Assembly: GCF_010730055.1 (NCBI RefSeq)
Contig: NZ_AP022575.1
Location: 1,922,001-1,986,000, forward strand
Reading direction: 5' to 3'
Source of the DNA: Mycobacterium shinjukuense
GTDB lineage: Bacteria > Actinomycetota > Actinomycetes > Mycobacteriales > Mycobacteriaceae
DNA: 64,000 nt
The notes beneath the pieces were generated by a model. The model saw only the letters and a list, made by a program, of their open reading frames with translations. It did no database searches and was not told where the DNA came from. Both the position numbers and the translations under genes were made by a program. Shown here piece after piece: positions 7,978 through 18,635 of this stretch; positions within the stretch are counted from its first letter, which is position 1, and each line of letters begins with the position of its first letter.

Positions 7978-8967
7978 TTAGGACGTCGCGATCTTCAGTA
8001 TTTGCTGGGCCGCCAGAGCCGGGGTCAGCTCCCCCGCCCGGACCTGACGTTCGAGCTCGGCGCGGATTTTGCGCACCGCCGGGTTGGACAGCACCCGGTC
8101 CAGCACGGCGTCGCGAACCAGCTGCCAGGTCCAGTCGACCTGTTGATCGCGCCGACGGGTTGCGAACTCGCCGGCCTCGGTGAGCACCCGGCGGTGCCGT
8201 TCGACCGCATCCCACAATTCCGCCAGGCCGTTCCCCTCCACCGCGCTCATGGTGAGGACCGGTGGCCGCCAAAGCGTTTCACGTGGGTGGATCAATCTCA
8301 TCGCGGCGGAAAGCTCCCGCGCGGCCAGCCGCGCCTCTTTCCGGTGCTCGCCATCGGCCTTGTTCACCACCACGATGTCGGCGAGCTCCAACACACCTTT
8401 TTTGATGCCCTGCAACTGATCGCCGGTGCGGGCCAGGGTCAACAACACGAAGGTGTCGACCATGTTGGCCACCGCAACTTCGGACTGGCCGACACCGACG
8501 GTTTCGATCAGGATCACGTCAAAACCGGCCGCCTCCAACAAGACAATCGTCTCCCGAGTGGCCTTTGCCACACCGCCCAAGGTGCCCGAGGTCGGCGACG
8601 GCCTGATGTAGGCGTCGGGATGCGTTGCCAGCCGCGACATCCGGGTCTTGTCGCCGAGAATCGATCCGCCGGTGCGGGTGGACGACGGGTCGACCGCCAG
8701 CACCGCGACCCGATGCCCCCGCCCGATCAGGTGCATGCCGAGCGCCTCGATTGTGGTCGACTTGCCCGCGCCCGGCACGCCGGTAATGCCGACCCGGTGG
8801 GCGTTTCCGGAATCCGGCAGCAATGTCAGCAACAGCTGTTGCGCCTGCTCCCGGTGGTCAGCTCGGGTGGACTCCACCAGCGTGATGGCCCGCGGCAACG
8901 CGGCGCGGTCGCCGCCGCGCACCGCCGTGGCCAATTCCGCTACCGTGTCGTCGTTTTGGGATGTCAT
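7978..8967 (-). CDS. meaB: MeaB-type GTPase chaperone of methylmalonyl-CoA mutase
   Basis: A 329-residue G3E-family GTPase (Rv1496; older name ArgK). It carries Walker A GVPGAGKST at 63-71, a magnesium-binding DPSS, ETVGVGQSE (switch region) and the guanine-specificity motif NKAD. MeaB loads and protects adenosylcobalamin in methylmalonyl-CoA mutase. The mutase genes mutB and mutA lie upstream on the same strand but are separated from meaB here by a 411-residue membrane protein gene, whereas in M. tuberculosis the intervening genes are the MazEF4 pair. Confidence 0.93.
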   Translation of the reverse strand: MTSQNDDTVAELATAVRGGDRAALPRAITLVESTRADHREQAQQLLLTLLPDSGNAHRVGITGVPGAGKSTTIEALGMHLIGRGHRVAVLAVDPSSTRTGGSILGDKTRMSRLATHPDAYIRPSPTSGTLGGVAKATRETIVLLEAAGFDVILIETVGVGQSEVAVANMVDTFVLLTLARTGDQLQGIKKGVLELADIVVVNKADGEHRKEARLAARELSAAMRLIHPRETLWRPPVLTMSAVEGNGLAELWDAVERHRRVLTEAGEFATRRRDQQVDWTWQLVRDAVLDRVLSNPAVRKIRAELERQVRAGELTPALAAQQILKIATS

Positions 8968-9037
8968 CGAGTCCCTAGCATGCCAGCGGCGGTTGGCCTA
9001 CGTCACCGTGCCCGCCGTCGAGTGGCCCCGGGGTGCC

Positions 9038-10273
9038 TCAGCCGCCGATGTTGTTGGCGGACCCGGTCGGTATCACCGCCAGCGCCAGCACAACGCAGAC
9101 GAAGACCAGCACGTTTCTCCTCGACGGCGGTTGCTCGATCTCTGGTCTGTTGATCGCGTACAGGATGTAGACAATGGCCACGTCGAGTGTGATCATCACC
9201 CACCAGCGAGTCCAATCGACGGCCGTGATGAACAGCGGAACTAGCAATGCCGATGCCAGCGCCGGCAACACCAGATTGCCGCGCAGTTCGGCAAGGAAGG
9301 TTCTGACCGGAACGGCGGAGACATAGCGGATCATCCAAGTCGTGGCAACGAAGAACAGCAACCCGAGAAGGAACGCACCGAATAGTGCGGGGAAGCCAAC
9401 CATGATTACCAGCTTTGCGGAGGTAATCCAGTCGAGGTTAAACCCCGGGGTCACATACTGGCACACCCAGTCGTGGTAGTCCGCGCGGCTCTCGACACGA
9501 CCGAGCATGTAATCGAGAACTCGCTGCGGTGTCGTTGCCACCGCCCACGGATTTTCGACCATCCCGTGCGGGACATGGGAACACAACTGGTCCGCGATAT
9601 CGCGACGCCCCACCACAGCGAGCAACAATACTGAGACGATCCCCGGGCCGATAGCCAACACAGTACAGATTCGCCGTGCGGCGGGCGTCGCATCCTTCGA
9701 CAGAACGACAATGGCGAGCACCGCGCCGAGCGCGAATTCCAGTGGAATCGCTTCGTGTACCAGCGCCAGCACGGCCATCGCGATTCCGTACAGCGTACCG
9801 AGCACCACCCGGGTTCGAGGGGTGTGGACCCTGGTCAGAGAGATGCTGAAGGCCACCAGCGCGGTCATCCCGAAGAGTTCCGGATGCGGATTATAAATGG
9901 CGTAAGAAAAGGCAAAGGGCAGCACCGGAACGAGCAGGGCGAGCATTATCCTGCGCTCGGACCTGGTGCCCGTGGAAAGAACCAGCCACATCACGACGGC
10001 AAGGGCGATCAGCCACACCGTGATGGACATCCACAGAATCGTATAGGCACCGGCGAAGAAATGATCGCCAGGCAACCTGCGGATCAGTTCGCCGGCGAGC
10101 CCGCGACGTACAAATCCGAATTCATAGTTGGCCGCGTAATACTCCAACCACAGGATGGCATTCGGAAAAACAGCTTCCACAAAATACACATGCCAGACAC
10201 CCCAGACGACCAACCAGGTCGACACCAATACGTACACCCGCGCGCGTTTGTCGGCGAGTTGAGCGTATTTCAC
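9038..10273 (-). CDS. Polytopic integral membrane protein of unknown function
   Basis: I do not recognise a named family. The 411 residues form roughly 9-11 hydrophobic segments. A short cytosolic N-terminus (KYAQLADKRARV) is followed by a first helix, then a non-membrane stretch with EYYAANYEFGFVRRGLAGEL. A large loop with two cysteines (QLCSHVPHG and WVCQYVTPG) sits near residues 230-275 and is probably extracytoplasmic. This layout recalls GT-C glycosyltransferases or polysaccharide polymerases, but no catalytic signature is certain. By eye its base composition is more AT-rich than its neighbours, and it occupies the slot between mutB and meaB where M. tuberculosis has mazEF4, so recent acquisition is plausible. 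It starts with GTG. Confidence 0.8.
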   Translation of the reverse strand: MKYAQLADKRARVYVLVSTWLVVWGVWHVYFVEAVFPNAILWLEYYAANYEFGFVRRGLAGELIRRLPGDHFFAGAYTILWMSITVWLIALAVVMWLVLSTGTRSERRIMLALLVPVLPFAFSYAIYNPHPELFGMTALVAFSISLTRVHTPRTRVVLGTLYGIAMAVLALVHEAIPLEFALGAVLAIVVLSKDATPAARRICTVLAIGPGIVSVLLLAVVGRRDIADQLCSHVPHGMVENPWAVATTPQRVLDYMLGRVESRADYHDWVCQYVTPGFNLDWITSAKLVIMVGFPALFGAFLLGLLFFVATTWMIRYVSAVPVRTFLAELRGNLVLPALASALLVPLFITAVDWTRWWVMITLDVAIVYILYAINRPEIEQPPSRRNVLVFVCVVLALAVIPTGSANNIGG

Positions 10274-10405
10274 GCGGATTCCCGCGCTGCCCAGCGTCGA
10301 TTAGTCGGCACCGCCAATTTCACCCTCCACGCCCCAAGGTCGAAGCAGAGACTAGCCGACGCGGAATGACGGTCGCAACGGGTTCGGGTCAATGGATCGC
10401 CCGCG

Positions 10406-12670
<2,265 letters not shown>

Positions 12671-12675
12671 GGCGG

Positions 12676-14556
12676 CTACGCTCCCAACCGGGTGAGCAGG
12701 TTCGACAGGGCTTCGACCGCATCGATGTTCGCGGTCAAGAACTCGTCGGGCCGCGGCTGGGCGTCCCCCAGCGCCTGCTCCGGTCCGGCCAGGTAGACCC
12801 GTGCTATTCCAGCGTTTTTGGCAGCCTGCACGACGCCCGCGGCCTCGTCTCGGTAGCGCCGATCGGTGCCGCAGATCACCGCCGCGGTGGGCGACGCGGC
12901 ATCCGAAACCGCCTCAGCGACGGCGTGGGCGACACCGGCGGCATCGACCGTTCCCGGGTTGCTGGCCTCGACGCCGCCCGAGGCCAGCAGGTTCGTCGCG
13001 AACGTCGTGCGGGTGTTGTGCTCGGCCAGCGGCCCCAACGGCAACAACAGCACCTTCGGTCGGGTACCCGTGCGGGCCAAGTAGGCATCTGACCGGTCCC
13101 GCAACGCCTCGAACTGAGCGGCGTAGCGCACCAGGGTGCCTGCACCGGCGGGCGTGACGGCCGGATCGCTGGGCGGTACCGGGGGTTCGGCAAGATTCGG
13201 AAACTCGTTGACGCCGGTGATCGCGATGCGCCGGTGTGCGATGTCCTCGGCGCGGCGCGCCGCGAGCTCGCCGAGCTGGTCGGCCAGGAAATCCTGGGCG
13301 TTGACGAATCCGCCGTGGGCCTCGATGGCCTGGAAATGTCGCCAGGCCCGCTGCGCCAACTGTTCGGTGAGGTCCTCGACGAACCACGACCCGCCAGCGG
13401 GATCGAGCACCCGGCCGACGTGCGACTCCTCCAAGAGCAGCAGCTGGGTATTGCGGGCGATCCGGCGCGCAAAACCGGCCGAGGTGCCCGGAAGGCCGCC
13501 CGGGATCGCCACGTCGAACGGATGCACCAGCACGGTGTCGGCGCCGCCGACGCCGGCGCCGAAGGCGGCCAGCGTGCAGCGCAGCATGTTCACCCACGGG
13601 TCACGCTGGGTCATCATCGGCAGCGAGGTCTCCGCGTGCACGGTGGCTGCTCCGGCGTCCGGGTCACCCGCGACCTCGGCGACCCGGGCCCACAGTTGGC
13701 GCATGGCCCGCATCTTGGCCAGCGTCATGAACTGGTCGTCATCGGCGGCGAGGCGGAAGCTGATCTGCCGTAGGGCCTGCCCGGTGGAGATCCCGGCGTC
13801 GCTAAGGATCCGCAGGTAGGTCACCGCGGCCGCGACGGTGGCCGCCAGTTCCCAGGCCGCGGTGGCGCCCAGGTTGTGGAAGCCGGGTCCGTCGACGGTG
13901 ATCGCCCGCACGCCTGGCTCGGCGACCACCCGGGACGCCAGCGCGGTGACCTCCTCGATCGCCGGGGCGGGACGCCCGCTCAGCGCCGCCGTCAGCGGGT
14001 CGGCGCCCAGGTCGATCGACAACGTAGTGCGCTGGTCGCGAGCCAGCTTCGCGACCAGCGCCAGCATGACCTCGCTCGCCGCCGGGTAGTCGGCACCGGC
14101 ATCGAGGATGACCGGTGCCAGGTTCAGGTACACCCCCGCCAGCAGCGCCTCGAGCTGGCCTGGCGCCACGCCCGACTTCCCCACCCGGATCAGCAGCGCG
14201 CTGACCCCGTCACCGAGCGCGGCCAACACCGCCGCGTTGGCATCACCGGCCGTCGCGCCGTTGGCCGGAAACGCCTCGGCAACCTTCCACCCGGACTTGA
14301 CGTCGCGCGCCGCGTCACCGCCGCGTACGAACGGCCAGTCCCCCGGCAGCGGGGCCTCCGGCAACTCGTCGAAGGCGGTGTAGAGCGGCCGGATGACGAA
14401 ACCATCGTAGGTTGGCCAATTCAGCAGCCGCTCGGGTTGGTCGCCGAGCTCGGCTGGATCGCTTCGGGTGCTCTGGGAAAGCACGCCGGCCACCGCGCGG
14501 CGCCATCGCCGGCGAACCTGTTCTAGCTCGGCGAGCTCGGGTACGTCAACGGACAC
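12676..14556 (-). CDS. mutA: Methylmalonyl-CoA mutase small (beta) subunit
   Basis: A 626-residue partner of MutB. It keeps the barrel-plus-C-terminal-domain layout of the mutase family, but the DxHxxG cobalamin motif is degenerate (LGPLAEHNTR), as expected for the non-catalytic subunit. The start is GTG with GGAG closely upstream. First gene of the mutAB operon and divergent from the TVP38-type membrane gene. Confidence 0.95.
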   Translation of the reverse strand: MSVDVPELAELEQVRRRWRRAVAGVLSQSTRSDPAELGDQPERLLNWPTYDGFVIRPLYTAFDELPEAPLPGDWPFVRGGDAARDVKSGWKVAEAFPANGATAGDANAAVLAALGDGVSALLIRVGKSGVAPGQLEALLAGVYLNLAPVILDAGADYPAASEVMLALVAKLARDQRTTLSIDLGADPLTAALSGRPAPAIEEVTALASRVVAEPGVRAITVDGPGFHNLGATAAWELAATVAAAVTYLRILSDAGISTGQALRQISFRLAADDDQFMTLAKMRAMRQLWARVAEVAGDPDAGAATVHAETSLPMMTQRDPWVNMLRCTLAAFGAGVGGADTVLVHPFDVAIPGGLPGTSAGFARRIARNTQLLLLEESHVGRVLDPAGGSWFVEDLTEQLAQRAWRHFQAIEAHGGFVNAQDFLADQLGELAARRAEDIAHRRIAITGVNEFPNLAEPPVPPSDPAVTPAGAGTLVRYAAQFEALRDRSDAYLARTGTRPKVLLLPLGPLAEHNTRTTFATNLLASGGVEASNPGTVDAAGVAHAVAEAVSDAASPTAAVICGTDRRYRDEAAGVVQAAKNAGIARVYLAGPEQALGDAQPRPDEFLTANIDAVEALSNLLTRLGA

Positions 14557-14605
14557 CGACCGCTCCTATTTCCGCAGCACTTGACGACGTTGTTTCGGGT
14601 TGCTT

Positions 14606-14645
14606 CGGGGTTGCCACCTAACTAATCAGGCTAATTGATTGACCC
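14606..14645. promoter_or_regulatory. AT-rich divergent promoter region of mutA and the TVP38-type gene
   Basis: The roughly 190 bp between the mutA start and GTG 14749 contains an unusually AT-rich core. Within it AATCA (14624-14628) and TGATT (14636-14640) form an inverted repeat with a 7-base spacer. This fits a shared promoter or operator; the regulator is unknown. Confidence 0.35.
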
Positions 14646-14748
14646 CCTTGGCTCGGCGGCCAGGGCCGCGGATCGACACCCGAGTGTGACGAGAAACGCC
14701 AGCCTGGGGAAACGAGATATTCACCTTCGCCCCGTACCCTTGGCAGAC

Positions 14749-15516
14749 GTGACGGCTCCCGCCATCGGCAAAGGCACCGATGCCGCGCGCAGTATCGGAC
14801 TCGCGCTGGGTGCCGCTGCGCGTCAGCTATCGCTGCCGCGGGTCGTCGGCACGGTGGCGGGAATCACGGCATTGCTGGCGGTGGCCCTGCTGGTCCCGCT
14901 CCCCACGGCGGTGCAGCTGCGCGACTGGGCGACGTCGGTGGGCCCCTGGTTCCCGGTGGCGTTCCTGCTGGTGCACGTCGTGGCCACGGTGGTGCCGTTT
15001 CCCCGCACCGTGTTCACCGTGGCCGCCGGGTTGCTGTTCGGGCCGCTGGGGGGTGTGCTGATCGCGGTGACCGCCAGCACGGCGAGCGCGTTGATCGCGA
15101 TGCTGCTGGTGCGCGCGGCCGGCTGGCGGCTCAACCGCCTGGTGCGCCATCGCGCGGTCGACCGGCTCGACGAGCGTCTGCGCGAGCGGGGGTGGCCCAC
15201 GATTTTGTCGTTGCGGTTGATCCCTGCCGTACCGTTTGCGGCACTCAACTATGGTGCCGGCGCATCGGGCGTGCGGGTGCTGCCCTACACGCTGTCCACG
15301 CTGGGCGGTCTGCTCCCGGGAACCGCCGCCGTGGTGATCCTGGGCGACGCACTCGCCGGTGATGGCAACCCGCTGCTGATCCTGGCGTCGGTGTGTACCG
15401 GCGCCGTGGGGTTGGCTGGGCTGTTCTTCGAGATCCGCCACCATCGGCGCCAGCACCACCGCGCGTCGCCGTGCGAGGCCGACGAGCCCGTCCGCGAGCC
15501 GGCCGTCACGCACTGA
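14749..15516 (+). CDS. TVP38/TMEM64 (SNARE-associated/DedA-like) membrane protein
   Basis: About 255 residues from GTG 14749, close to the 252-residue M. tuberculosis Rv1491c. An in-frame TTG at 14635 would add 38 poorly convincing residues. Five to six hydrophobic segments are visible. The family core is clear in TVVPFPRTVFTVAAGLLFGP and LRLIPAVPFAALNYGAGASG, the re-entrant loops of the DedA/VTT fold proposed to scramble or transport lipids. It is single and divergent from mutAB. The substrate is not known. Confidence 0.88.
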   Translation: MTAPAIGKGTDAARSIGLALGAAARQLSLPRVVGTVAGITALLAVALLVPLPTAVQLRDWATSVGPWFPVAFLLVHVVATVVPFPRTVFTVAAGLLFGPLGGVLIAVTASTASALIAMLLVRAAGWRLNRLVRHRAVDRLDERLRERGWPTILSLRLIPAVPFAALNYGAGASGVRVLPYTLSTLGGLLPGTAAVVILGDALAGDGNPLLILASVCTGAVGLAGLFFEIRHHRRQHHRASPCEADEPVREPAVTH

Positions 15517-15537
15517 CGCCATCCGCATCGCGGTGCA

Positions 15538-15566
15538 CTATTATGCCTGCGTTGCTGCTATTATGC
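15538..15566 (+). promoter_or_regulatory. vapBC promoter with duplicated CTATTATGC
   Basis: CTATTATGC occurs at 15538-15546 and again at 15558-15566. The second copy contains TATTAT (15559-15564), a good -10 box whose transcription start would fall on the A of the vapB ATG at 15571, giving a leaderless message. The 20-bp repeat spacing, about two helical turns, would suit binding by the ribbon-helix-helix antitoxin as autorepressor. Confidence 0.5.
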
Positions 15567-15570
15567 ATGC

Positions 15571-15804
15571 ATGGTGGCCATCACGGTACGTGACGTCCCC
15601 GACAAGGTCCGCGACGAGCTGGCGGCGCGAGCCGCGCAAGCCGGGCAGTCACTGCAGGAATACCTGCGCGGACTGCTCATCGCGACCGCGGACAAGCCGA
15701 CGACCCAAACGGTCATCGCCCGTGCCCGTGCGCGCGTGAACTCGACCGGCGTGCGCGTGGACGCGGCCACCATTCTGGCCGCAAAGGACGCCGATCGCCG
15801 GTGA
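15571..15804 (+). CDS. VapB/FitA-like ribbon-helix-helix antitoxin
   Basis: A 77-residue protein. Residues 1-38 (from MVAITVRDVPDKVRDELAAR) look like the ribbon-helix-helix DNA-binding domain of FitA-type antitoxins. The basic C-terminal tail (ARARARVNSTGVRVD) would wrap and block the PIN toxin. The ATG is four bases after a repeated -10-like motif, suggesting leaderless translation. It overlaps the toxin gene by 4 bp, the usual arrangement for coupled antitoxin-toxin synthesis. Which of the many M. tuberculosis VapB proteins it is closest to cannot be decided by eye. Confidence 0.88.
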   Translation: MVAITVRDVPDKVRDELAARAAQAGQSLQEYLRGLLIATADKPTTQTVIARARARVNSTGVRVDAATILAAKDADRR

Positions 15805-16208
15805 GCGACCGGATCGTCTGCGACGCATCCGCGGTGGTGGCCGCCTTGCTCGATTCCGGTGACGACGGCCGCTGGGCCGCGCACCGGATGGCCGACGCCG
15901 ATCTGTACGCGCCGACGTTGCTGCCGTATGAGTGCGCCAACATCATTGCGCGACAGGAACTCAACGGGACCATCAGTGCCGACCAGGCGGCTCAAGCGCA
16001 CGTCGATCTGGTCGACCTGGCGATCGATCTGTGGCCATACGACGTGCTTTCGACGCGTGCATGGCAGCTGCGCGCCACGTTGTCCAGTTACGACGCCGCA
16101 TACGTGGCGCTCGCGGAGATGCTGGCTGCGCCGTTAGTCACCTTGGACCGGCGGATTCGTCGTGCGCCCGGCATCACGTGTTCCGTGTCCGTCCCCGGCG
16201 ACGACTGA
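15801..16208 (+). CDS. VapC PIN-domain ribonuclease toxin
   Basis: A 135-residue PIN domain with the acidic metal-binding residues in place: D8 (CDASAVV), E44 (YECANI), D98 (SYDAAYVAL) and D116 (TLDRRI). VapC toxins cut specific tRNAs or rRNA when freed from VapB. The GTG overlaps the vapB stop (GTGA). The next gene, a membrane serine protease, begins only four bases after the vapC stop, so it is probably on the same transcript. Confidence 0.9.
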   Translation: MSDRIVCDASAVVAALLDSGDDGRWAAHRMADADLYAPTLLPYECANIIARQELNGTISADQAAQAHVDLVDLAIDLWPYDVLSTRAWQLRATLSSYDAAYVALAEMLAAPLVTLDRRIRRAPGITCSVSVPGDD

Positions 16209-16212
16209 GATC

Positions 16213-17160
16213 ATGACCGGGAGTTTGGCGTCGCAGCCGTCGCTCGCTCGCATCGTCGTGCTGCTGGCCGGGGCGCTGCTGTGCCTGGCGGTGGCGGTGT
16301 GGCCCGTCCTGGCCACCCGGGTCAGGCGGGATCGTGAGCCGCGGGAATACGTGTTCGCGGGCACCGATGTGCACCACTTCCCGCCCGATCGTCCGACAAT
16401 GTATAGCTGGCGACTGTCGATTGCCGCGCTGCTGAGCGCGGCCGCATTTGTCGCGGCACTCTGGATGCCGGGCAGGACGCCCAAGCCGGCGCGGCCGCTC
16501 ATCCCCCTGCCGGCCGCAAGCGCCCTCAGCCCGGGCACCGGCATCGCCGTCATCTATGCCGACGGCTCTGGGGGAATGGGTTGTACGGCAGGGTTTTTGG
16601 TGCGCACGCGGGCTGGTCAAAGTGGTGTTCTCACGGCCGGTCACTGCAACAAGCCCGGCCAGGCGAGCAAGACATCGATGAACGCCGGAACCGGCCGCTA
16701 CGTGACGGTGGGGACGTTTGGCCAAACGGTCAGCGAGGGACTTCGCGGGGAAGCGCACGATATCGGCCTGATCCTGCTCGATTCCGACAAGGTCGCGCGG
16801 ACGTCGGCGATCGCCGCATCGCTACCGGTCACCGGCGTCACCTCCGACCTGCGAGTCGGCCAGCAGCTGTGCAAGTTCGGCATGCGCACCGGCACTGCCG
16901 AATGCGGGCAGATCACCGACGTCACCGAGAGCAAGGTGGCGTTCCTGGCGGCCAGCCAGTGCGGCGATTCCGGCGGGCCGGTGTACCTCATCCACAGCGA
17001 CGGCACCGCAACCGCGGTCGGTATCCACATCCGCGGTGGACGTCCCGACGACCCCAATCCCGGGTGCTCGACCCCGGCGACGTTTTCGGTCGCCGAGCTC
17101 GTGCAGCCATGGCTCGACAGGTGGAGCTTGACGGTCGTCACCGAGATAGCGCCGCGCTGA
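16213..17160 (+). CDS. Membrane-anchored trypsin-like serine protease
   Basis: A 315-residue protein with two N-terminal hydrophobic segments (about 11-32 and 68-86) followed by a chymotrypsin-fold domain. The catalytic triad is readable: H144 in LTAGHC, D183 in AHDIGLI and S253 in CGDSGGP. Cysteines C124/C145 and C220/C231 could form disulfides, which with the topology suggests that the protease faces outside. The substrate is unknown. The ATG lies four bases downstream of vapC, an unusual toxin-antitoxin neighbour. An upstream in-frame ATG at 16162 lies inside vapC and is less likely. Confidence 0.85.
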   Translation: MTGSLASQPSLARIVVLLAGALLCLAVAVWPVLATRVRRDREPREYVFAGTDVHHFPPDRPTMYSWRLSIAALLSAAAFVAALWMPGRTPKPARPLIPLPAASALSPGTGIAVIYADGSGGMGCTAGFLVRTRAGQSGVLTAGHCNKPGQASKTSMNAGTGRYVTVGTFGQTVSEGLRGEAHDIGLILLDSDKVARTSAIAASLPVTGVTSDLRVGQQLCKFGMRTGTAECGQITDVTESKVAFLAASQCGDSGGPVYLIHSDGTATAVGIHIRGGRPDDPNPGCSTPATFSVAELVQPWLDRWSLTVVTEIAPR

Positions 17161-17258
17161 GCCGATGTGGTTGGCGGCGGTCTGGTCGCACATCATCCGA
17201 CCGGTCGTCCGGCTCGGCGAACCACGTTGTGCGCCTGCACTTATCGCTGGTGTCGGTC

Positions 17259-18629
17259 TCACGGGTCGTCGTCCTCGTCGTCGTGGTCGTGCAGGAGTTT
17301 TTCGGGGTGGAAGTAGCTGTTGGTGCGGGGTTGTCCATGGTCAAGATGGGCCGGCGGAATCCACTCGGTGGTGCCGTCTTTGCGTTTGCGGGTCCTCCAG
17401 CCCCCGCTGGTGACCAGTTGGTGGTGGGGGCCGCAGGCCTGGGTGAGGTCGTCGATATCGGTCTCCCGGCACTCGGAATAATCGGTCACATGGTGCACCT
17501 CGGTGAGATAGCCCGGCACATCGCAATTGGGAAAGGAACACCCGCGGTCCTTGCCGTACAACACGATTCGCTGGGCCGGGGAGGCCAGCCGCTTGGTGTG
17601 ATAGAGCGCCAGCTCGCGGCCGTGGTCAAAGATGCGCAGGTAGTGGTGGGCGTGGGCGGCCAGCCGGATCACCTCGCTCATCGGCAGCAGGCTGCCGCCG
17701 CCGGTGAGCGCGTGCCCGGCAGCCGATTGCAACTCGGCCAGGCTGGTGGACACGATGATCGCCGCGGGCAGCCCGTTGTGTTGGCCCAGCTCCCCCGAGC
17801 ACAGCAGCGCCCGCAGCCCGGCCTGCAGGCCGTCGTGGTTGCGCTGGGCGGCGCTGCGGGTGTCGGCGTCGATGGCGGCCTGTGACGGGGTGCCGGCCAC
17901 ACAGGGGGTGGGGTCGGCGGGGTTGGCCATGCCGGGGGCGGCCAGCTTGGCCAGCACGGCATCGAGGGTGGCGCGGGCTTCGGGGGTGAGGTAGCCGGTG
18001 ATCGCCGACATGCCGTCGGCGCCCTGCTTGCCGAGGATGATGCCGCGGCGGCGGGCCCGGTCGGTGTCGCTGAAATTGCCGTCGGGGTTGAGGCAGTCGG
18101 CGAGTTTGGCGGCCAGCTTGTGCAGCTGGTCGGGCCGAAACCGGCCACCCAACTGAGCCAGTTCGGCTTCGGCTTTCTCCCGGGTGGGCAGGTCCACCCC
18201 GCTGGGCAGCTGGTGCAGAAAGGCGCGGATGATCCGCACATGGTCGGGTCCGAGACGCCCGGCGCGTTGGGCTTCGGCGGTGGCCGTCAGCAGCGGCGGC
18301 AACACCTCTCCGGTCAGCGCGCGCCGCGGCCCCAGCTCGGCGGCCTCGCCGATGCGCCGGGCTGCCTCGCCGCGGGTGATGCGCAACCGCTCGGCCAACG
18401 CGAAGGGGAGTTTGCCGCCCAGTTCGCTCGGGTCGGCCTGGTCGGCGAGCCTGTTGATGAACGGGTGCTCGACGGCGGGCAGGCGGCGGCGCAGCGTTTC
18501 GCAGCGTTCCAGCATGGCCAGGCATTCGGGGGTGGTCAGGGTGTCGATCGAGAGGTCCAGGGCCCGGTGAAGGGCGGTGTCGAGGGCGTCGAACACCGCG
18601 ACAATCTCCTCCCGGCTACTCGAACGCAT
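17259..18629 (-). CDS. 13E12 repeat family HNH endonuclease-domain protein, LexA-regulated
   Basis: A 456-residue protein of the mycobacterial 13E12/REP family (DUF222 plus C-terminal HNH). The N-terminal two thirds are helical and basic (for example RLRITRGEAARRIGEAAEL). The HNH nuclease motif lies near residues 365-410: DRGCSFPNCDVPGY, then TEVHHVTDYSECRETD, then CGPHHQL, giving zinc-binding cysteines and the catalytic histidine pair. The C-terminus is acidic (DDEDDD). A perfect SOS box overlaps the ATG, so the gene should be DNA-damage inducible, as several M. tuberculosis 13E12 genes are. Such proteins are scattered as dispersed repeats; whether the nuclease is active or mobilising is not known. 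Confidence 0.9.
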   Translation of the reverse strand: MRSSSREEIVAVFDALDTALHRALDLSIDTLTTPECLAMLERCETLRRRLPAVEHPFINRLADQADPSELGGKLPFALAERLRITRGEAARRIGEAAELGPRRALTGEVLPPLLTATAEAQRAGRLGPDHVRIIRAFLHQLPSGVDLPTREKAEAELAQLGGRFRPDQLHKLAAKLADCLNPDGNFSDTDRARRRGIILGKQGADGMSAITGYLTPEARATLDAVLAKLAAPGMANPADPTPCVAGTPSQAAIDADTRSAAQRNHDGLQAGLRALLCSGELGQHNGLPAAIIVSTSLAELQSAAGHALTGGGSLLPMSEVIRLAAHAHHYLRIFDHGRELALYHTKRLASPAQRIVLYGKDRGCSFPNCDVPGYLTEVHHVTDYSECRETDIDDLTQACGPHHQLVTSGGWRTRKRKDGTTEWIPPAHLDHGQPRTNSYFHPEKLLHDHDDEDDDP

Positions 18630-18635
18630 GTTCGA
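18620..18635 (-). promoter_or_regulatory. Perfect LexA SOS box over the start of the HNH gene
   Basis: TCGAAC-N4-GTTCGA with both half-sites matching the mycobacterial consensus. The ATG (18627-18629) lies in the spacer. On the minus strand TAGTAT (18636-18641) is a -10 box seven bases upstream, so the message is probably leaderless and LexA would cover the transcription start. Confidence 0.9.

Noticed and set aside
9038..10273. Membrane protein named as a specific polysaccharide polymerase
   Set aside because: Topology is suggestive, but no catalytic motif or family signature is certain by eye, so it stays unnamed.
12676..14556. MutA as an independent B12-binding mutase
   Set aside because: The DxHxxG cobalt-ligand motif is degenerate, as in the known small subunit; it is the structural partner of MutB.
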